From positions 16,599,926-16,663,925 of the forward strand of contig NC_079912.1 of NCBI RefSeq assembly GCF_024868665.1: a stretch of 64,000 bases of DNA. The letters are read 5' to 3'. The translations under genes and the position numbers were made by a program. The notes below the pieces were generated by a model. That model worked only from the letters and a program-made list of their open reading frames with translations. It was not told where the DNA came from and made no database searches. This document shows positions 58,208 through 64,000 of the stretch, in pieces; position 1 is the stretch's first letter, and every line of letters begins with the position of its first letter. Source of the DNA: Triplophysa rosa (taxonomy: Eukaryota; Chordata; Actinopteri; Cypriniformes; Nemacheilidae).

Positions 58208-61200
58208 GATTAAATTTAATTTAAAGAGAAAAAAGCTGATCCCGTTTCAGCCTTGACATAGATACGAAGTGTATGAAACAGTAATATCCCATCTGACCCT
58301 AGAAAGCAGTGGTTTTGAAACCACACCACATTTTACATTAAAAGTCCTATAAGACGTTTAAGACGTTTGCACGCGCTCGTCGTTTTTAATCTATGGGAAG
58401 GGATTTTCCCGCTTGTATTTATGTTAGTTGAAGTTCAGCCACACATAACAAATTGAGTGGAAACAAAGGGTAAGCATTTCAGTCGAATATGACAAAAACC
58501 AAGCTAATTTTTTATGAACGATCTGAAATCGTAATATGTTCTATTTTGTATATTCCGTGTATTTTTATTCGTGCAAAGATGATTATTCATTTCATATTAA
58601 TGAAATGTATTTATTCTTCTTATTATTTCATATTAATGTAGCAAACGCTTTTATCCAAAGATATTTAAAGCATCAGATTCAAAGCATTTAACATTTTGCC
58701 TTAGGAGCCAACAAAAAGAAAGTATAAAAAGTTACATTTACATCTAAATATAGTAATTACGCTTAGGGAAAAGAGAACAGCATAAAAAGTGTATTTTGTT
58801 CTGAGCAACATAAACAAGTTTAAACAATGTAAAGGATTTAATGAAATGTTAAAGATAACGACTTTTATTTTGAAATGTTACTTAAAGGCTGTCAAGTAAC
58901 AGTTTGCACGGCGTCACATGACATGGGACAAGAGTTTGTCAGGCCAACTGTAAAAACACTGCACAGGTTTTATATGGTTTTCTATGTTTACTTTATTTAT
59001 TACACCCCCATCAGTAATGCTAGCTAAAATAACCAAGGAGACATTTTCGATTATGAAAATAAGAGATATTTTGCATATAATACTTGTTATTTTGATAATG
59101 CTTACGTAGTTTTCAAATATAGCAAGCTTAATAGGTTTAGTTCTTGGTAAAGAATCTTGTTTTAGTGCAATAATACTTTATAAAGCTATAAGAGTTTATT
59201 TAACGACTATATTACTTTTGACCACTAAGTGGCGCTGCTGATTTATTATATCACATCTGCACCCTGAATACAATAATTCTATGAAGCTAAAAAAATCAAA
59301 TTTTACATGCATTATTTCTCAAACTATGAATGTAAGTTTTATTGTTTATTTTGTAAGATGGCCTATAGAAGATTTCTTATTCGACTCGAAGGCAATGTCT
59401 CTCAAAACTCCATATTTTGGAAAGTGGAATATTTCCATTTTCATAATATATGACAAGAAACATAACTTGAACCAGCATTTTATGTCATAGTTATGACACA
59501 GGATGTGTCAATAGAATGTGATGTAATGGGAAGGGATTGAGAATTTGATTAGATCATTGTACCACACAGCTAAAATCATTAAAGGTAATAGTGGTTACCA
59601 CTTGACTTTATCACAAAATCCAGTGTGCACTCTGAGTGAGGATGTGGTGGAACCTACAAAGAGGAAGTTAATACGTTTGTGGAAAAGCACGTGATTTTGA
59701 TAATAAACCATAACATCACTTGTTATTTCCTCTACTAACATACTTACATACTTTACATTATTATTTATGTGCTATATTTTTCGTTGTAATAGTTATTCTT
59801 ATTGTTCATATTGACTTAATTAGTCCTAACACACAATAATCATTTAAGAATGCACATGCACAATAGTTTTTTAAGAATTTTAATCTTAGATATTTTTGTT
59901 AGATATTAATGACTGAATCAACCCGACTATAAAAACTTCAGGCAGAAAAGATTGGAATTATTACATTTTTATTTAGTGCAACTATACATTGTTTAAAAAC
60001 AATCAAAATGTTTGATTTGATCTGAAGGTAAATAACACTTCAACAGGTACATTATTCCCTTTTCATTGGCATCATCTCCATCTTCAGACTGCTGTATCCT
60101 ATAGAGACAGATGGTTTGAGGCAGTACTTGGTGTATTACGGTAAACTTTTACACCCCCCCCATGTGCTCTTCCACATAATTGACATGGCGGAATTCCACA
60201 CTGGTCTGGTCCACTGTGGACTTCGCAGTAAGGGAATGACATGCTTTCTAATTCGGGCATTTAGGGACTAAAGAATTGATAAGCAAGATTCATTGAATCC
60301 GAGGTAAGTTGTTGCGGTTTTTAAGGGTATGAAAGGGGTAATGTAGTTTCCAAAAAGCTTAAAACAAACATGTTTGTTAAAAGTTTTTAAGTTGCAGAAA
60401 AGCGCCGACACCGGCTGACTCTTTGATGGCAAAGGGAAGTCTCGAGTTGAATGGGAAACGAAACGAAATCTAAACGAAACTTTGTTCTTTTATCGCCTTT
60501 AAAACTTTTTCGTGAGCTGACTTTTAAACTTTGGCTCTGCTTTGGCAGCTGAATTTTAGTGTAGGCTATTAAATTATGCCATTTTAGAAAGCAACATTAA
60601 AATGACTTGCAAATTGTCAGATGCGTCTTGTAGGTTATACATTTTCTGCGCTTTTGGCAGAATAGGTACTTTTAAGCATAATCGGACAGTTATTAGAGGA
60701 TGGTTTCTTTTCGTTTTTTTGACATCTTTCCCGGAAAATTCTGGAATTCTAAATTCATTACGAAACATGTTGTCAACACACAGGCCTAATCTGGTCTTTT
60801 AACAGTAATGTGCCGTTACGCATTCAACTATTTTACACAACACAGCAGCGAGGCGTAAAGACGCAACAAAGGTTGTTTGATTTATGCAAGTGACACGTCA
60901 ATTCCAACAGCACATACGCAGTATGCCTTTGAGTCAAAGCAATAGCAACATTTCGTAACGAGTTGTTACATCACAACAATGGGAATGACGTGAAAGAACA
61001 AAATGGAAAATTAAATTTTGCCATTGCTTGAAACGCAACAATCCGCAGCGCGCTCCCGTTATCAACAACAAAACTGTATACGCGTCCTACTGGGAGCGTT
61101 CGCGAAAGTAAAAACGTGGCTCTCAGGCACTGTAAACTTGCTTTGTAGACGGCTTAATTGCTTTTTATTTTATTCTTTGCCATTGTATTTTGGTAATATT

Positions 61201-64000
61201 AAGTTCATGTGTCTTTCGGTTTTGCATATGAAACACGTTACTTCAGGTGTTGTAGTTTAGAGATGAAAACGATTTCCGATGCTCACAGCTGGCAATAAAA
61301 GGGACTTTTTGGGTATTTTAGACAAAAAATATACGTTCTTGTGGTTTTTGGATGATTTCGTGGACCGGATTTTAAAGCCGTAGGAAACCCGATCCCAAAT
61401 ATGTGACGTCATGTGACATTCCAGAGCGAATCTTGAGGTACAGAAATCTGCCTTTTACACTTCAAAGACCCAAGCTCTTGGTTCAGACAATATACCTCAT
61501 CTATGTTGAGCCAAAGCGTATTTTTTTTGTATTGAGTTCAGAAAGCTTCATAACTTTGGACACAGTGGGACCTCAGCGGAGTGTTGGATCCAAAAGTAAA
61601 ACACAAACAGGAGTTTGCATACTAATAAGCACCAAAGTATGTAATACGTGACGCCCTAAATTCTCTCGTAAAAGAAATCTCTGTGGGCAAAATGTGACCT
61701 CTGCGCGAGCATTGATTTTAGTGGGGGAGCATCTTGCACCCCCATTAAAGCACACATGCCCCTCCCAGCCCTGCAGCCTTTGGCCCCAAAATCAAATGTT
61801 AAAAGAATGCAGTGCTTGTGGAGCTTTTTAGCAGTCCCATTCCATTCCTTGGCTCCGTTTCCCATCCTGACGATAAAAAAAATTCACGACAGCATGCTCT
61901 TTTTAGTTTACCTTTTGTGCTTTCTCACATTTCGCGTCTTTTGCGCGGGCAAGTTAGTATTATAAGAAATCCCCTTATATTTTGTGTATTGTGCTTAATG
62001 TACTGTTGTGTACACCTGGTTTAATCTTCTCCAGTATTCCCTCTTGTCCACTTCCCTGCAGCCACTGCCTCCCTCCAATGGGTCTCCTTTGAAGAAACCT
62101 GATGTTATCTACAAACGTAGGTCAAAGAATGCTTAGGCATTTGTGCTAATGGCGAAGAGAAGTCAGATGCTTTGCTCCATTTATCTCCATCTTTTCCTGA
62201 GAGGGATTTTTAAGGAGGACACCTTTGTTTGGTGTTATTGAATCGGTTGTGTTGAATTATTGCTAATGCCAGCTAACCTTAAGGGTTAGCTCTCTCTTTG
62301 GAGATAAACTCATGCTACATTTGGGGATAATTTAGGAAAGGCTTGTAGGGCAGATTAGGATGGTGCTATTGGTTAAAGGGTGAGTCACAAACTGGGAATT
62401 ACTGGGAAGTTCGATCACCGTCATACCCTTGGGCCCCATTCATCATTCACAAAAATTCTCAGCATCCTCCACCCCTTGCTTTAATAAATATTTTGCTTTC
62501 AGTTGCACAAAACTGATTTCTGGTTGCTGAGACCAAACATTTCTGTTCTATCTAACTAACCATCAGTTGCTGGAGGCAGGATTTACGAGTGGATAGTGGT
62601 CCATGTCTCGTCTGCTGATCTTCAAAGCAGGTTTCTCCAATCGTAAGAAAGACGGAGATGCTCAGATGAGCGTTTCGTGAATCGGGTGACCTATTAAGCG
62701 GAACTTCCTTGGCCTCGATGTCCAATGTAAACACACTGACTTTGAACGCCGGTGTGTATCTGAGGCCCGAATGAAGATAAGGAATTTGACCTCTTGACCG
62801 TTGGTAGAAGAGTAGAGGAAAGAAAAGCGGAGGGTTTTGTCTGTACTTGTTGATGCCCAGGTTGGCATGGCTGGATGGTTTTGGTAGACTGTTAGGCGTT
62901 GTTGCTTTTCCAGATATTTACTGTTTAGATCTACAATTGGCTAATAAACGCTACATCATAGTTTTACAATATGGTTAAAGGTCCAATGTTTAATTTTTTT
63001 AGAGGCTCTATTGACAGAAATGCAGTATAATATACATAACCATGTCATCAGAGGTGTATAAAGACCTTAAATAATGAAGCGTTATGTTTTTATTACGTTA
63101 GAATGAGCTATTTCTGTCTACATACACCGCGGGGACCCTCGCACGTAATTCCCCATGTTGTTTCCACAGTAGCCCTAAACGGACAAACTGTTCTACATGG
63201 CGTGTTTCGTAAACACATGATCTACTTTGGCAAAGAAGCAAAAACGTGACAACATCTTTGTCCTGTGTCAGCCACCGTTGTGCTTCGAAAAAGAGAGGTG
63301 AGTGGTGGAGTGAGCCATTGGTTGCAATTCGCAACCTCACCGCTAGATGTCACTAAATTTCACACCCTGGACCTTTAGGATAAGAGGTTTTTTTCTTCCA
63401 TGCACAAATTTAGATTGCTTAAAAAAGTAATAGCGCATCCCTAGGTAACACTCATCTTCACAATCGACCTAATTTAATACTTAGAAATAATGGTTTGATT
63501 CAAATCCCTGACCCTAGGAACAAGCACTATAGAGATGCTTAATTACATTGTTGAATTCAGCTGCCGGCCACACCTCCTCTCCTTTTCAATCTGTACTTCC
63601 TCTATAATACTTTCATTGTGTCCCAGGACACTTTGAATTAAGATGTTGAGGGTGTGACACCACGCGATTATCTCCACCGTGACCCTGCGCAACTCCTCCG
63701 TGCGACTGGAGAATATGATTCACACAGCTTGCCTTGACCCAGTTTGAGACTCTTCTCTGCTCCTCCTCAGCCCCTCTCCAGCGCTCGGAGGCTGGATCAC
63801 GTTTCATATTAGTGTTACGCAACGCTGAATTCAGACCCTGGGAATCTGTTCTGTGTCTTCTGTCCCTCTTGTTTTGTCCCCGCTCTTCTTGTGTTTGGAT
63901 CTGTATGGTGAGAGTGGATGAAGTTTCAGCTTTTTAAGTTCAGCTGGGTGTGTAGCGGCGGCAGTATTGTGCCTTCAGGGAGGAACCAGGTCGTGCTCTG
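58208..64000. other. Right-hand region without a recognised gene
   Basis: Upstream flank of nceh1-like copy B, with no long open frame and no exon I can match. A reversed SINE tail remnant is possible near 58,620-58,690 (CAAACGCTTTTATCCAAAG). From about 60 kb on, base composition becomes less AT-rich and repeats fewer, as in regulatory DNA or the first intron or upstream region of a neighbouring gene. In mammals the neighbours of NCEH1 include ECT2, but nothing here shows it. Confidence 0.4.

Overview
The window is vertebrate nuclear DNA from a ray-finned fish, most probably a cyprinid. The genes have short GT-AG exons and teleost-like proteins. The introns are full of elements I recognise as typical of cyprinid genomes: palindromic MITEs ending in GGGATAGTTCACCC, tRNA-derived SINEs and hAT elements with 8-bp target duplications. 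All exon boundaries were read by eye from splice sites, reading frame and remembered family sequences; no alignment or transcript data were available.

Layout. (1) Bases 1 to about 12.4 kb, minus strand: larp4b, encoding a La-motif/RRM mRNA-binding protein, with its 3' end cut off by the window edge. It has two interchangeable first coding exons. One is the usual short N-terminus (MTSDQ...) and the other is a 1,176-codon exon starting MGCCFSKEL behind its own TATA box. (2) About 13.5-30.9 kb, plus strand: stag1, a cohesin subunit, complete in 33 coding exons but with two in-frame stop codons (codons 892 and 1004). (3) 31.3-33.1 kb: one hAT element inserted in another. (4) About 33.6-38.1 kb, plus: msl2, an E3 ligase of the MSL histone-acetyltransferase complex. 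(5) 40.5-43.1 kb, minus: tnfsf10 (TRAIL-like ligand) in five exons. (6) 50.7-53.0 and 55.3-58.2 kb, minus: two tandem nceh1-like microsomal serine hydrolases of five exons each, sharing a 150-bp identical tract that looks like gene conversion. (7) 58.2-64 kb: no gene recognised.

The genes are unrelated eukaryotic loci, not an operon. In human, MSL2 and STAG1 lie on 3q22, TNFSF10 and NCEH1 on 3q26, and LARP4B on 10p15 (from memory), so the window joins blocks that are separate in mammals. larp4b and stag1 are head to head with first exons roughly 1 kb apart.

The observations most worth checking are the giant acylated alternative N-terminus of Larp4b and the two nonsense codons in stag1.
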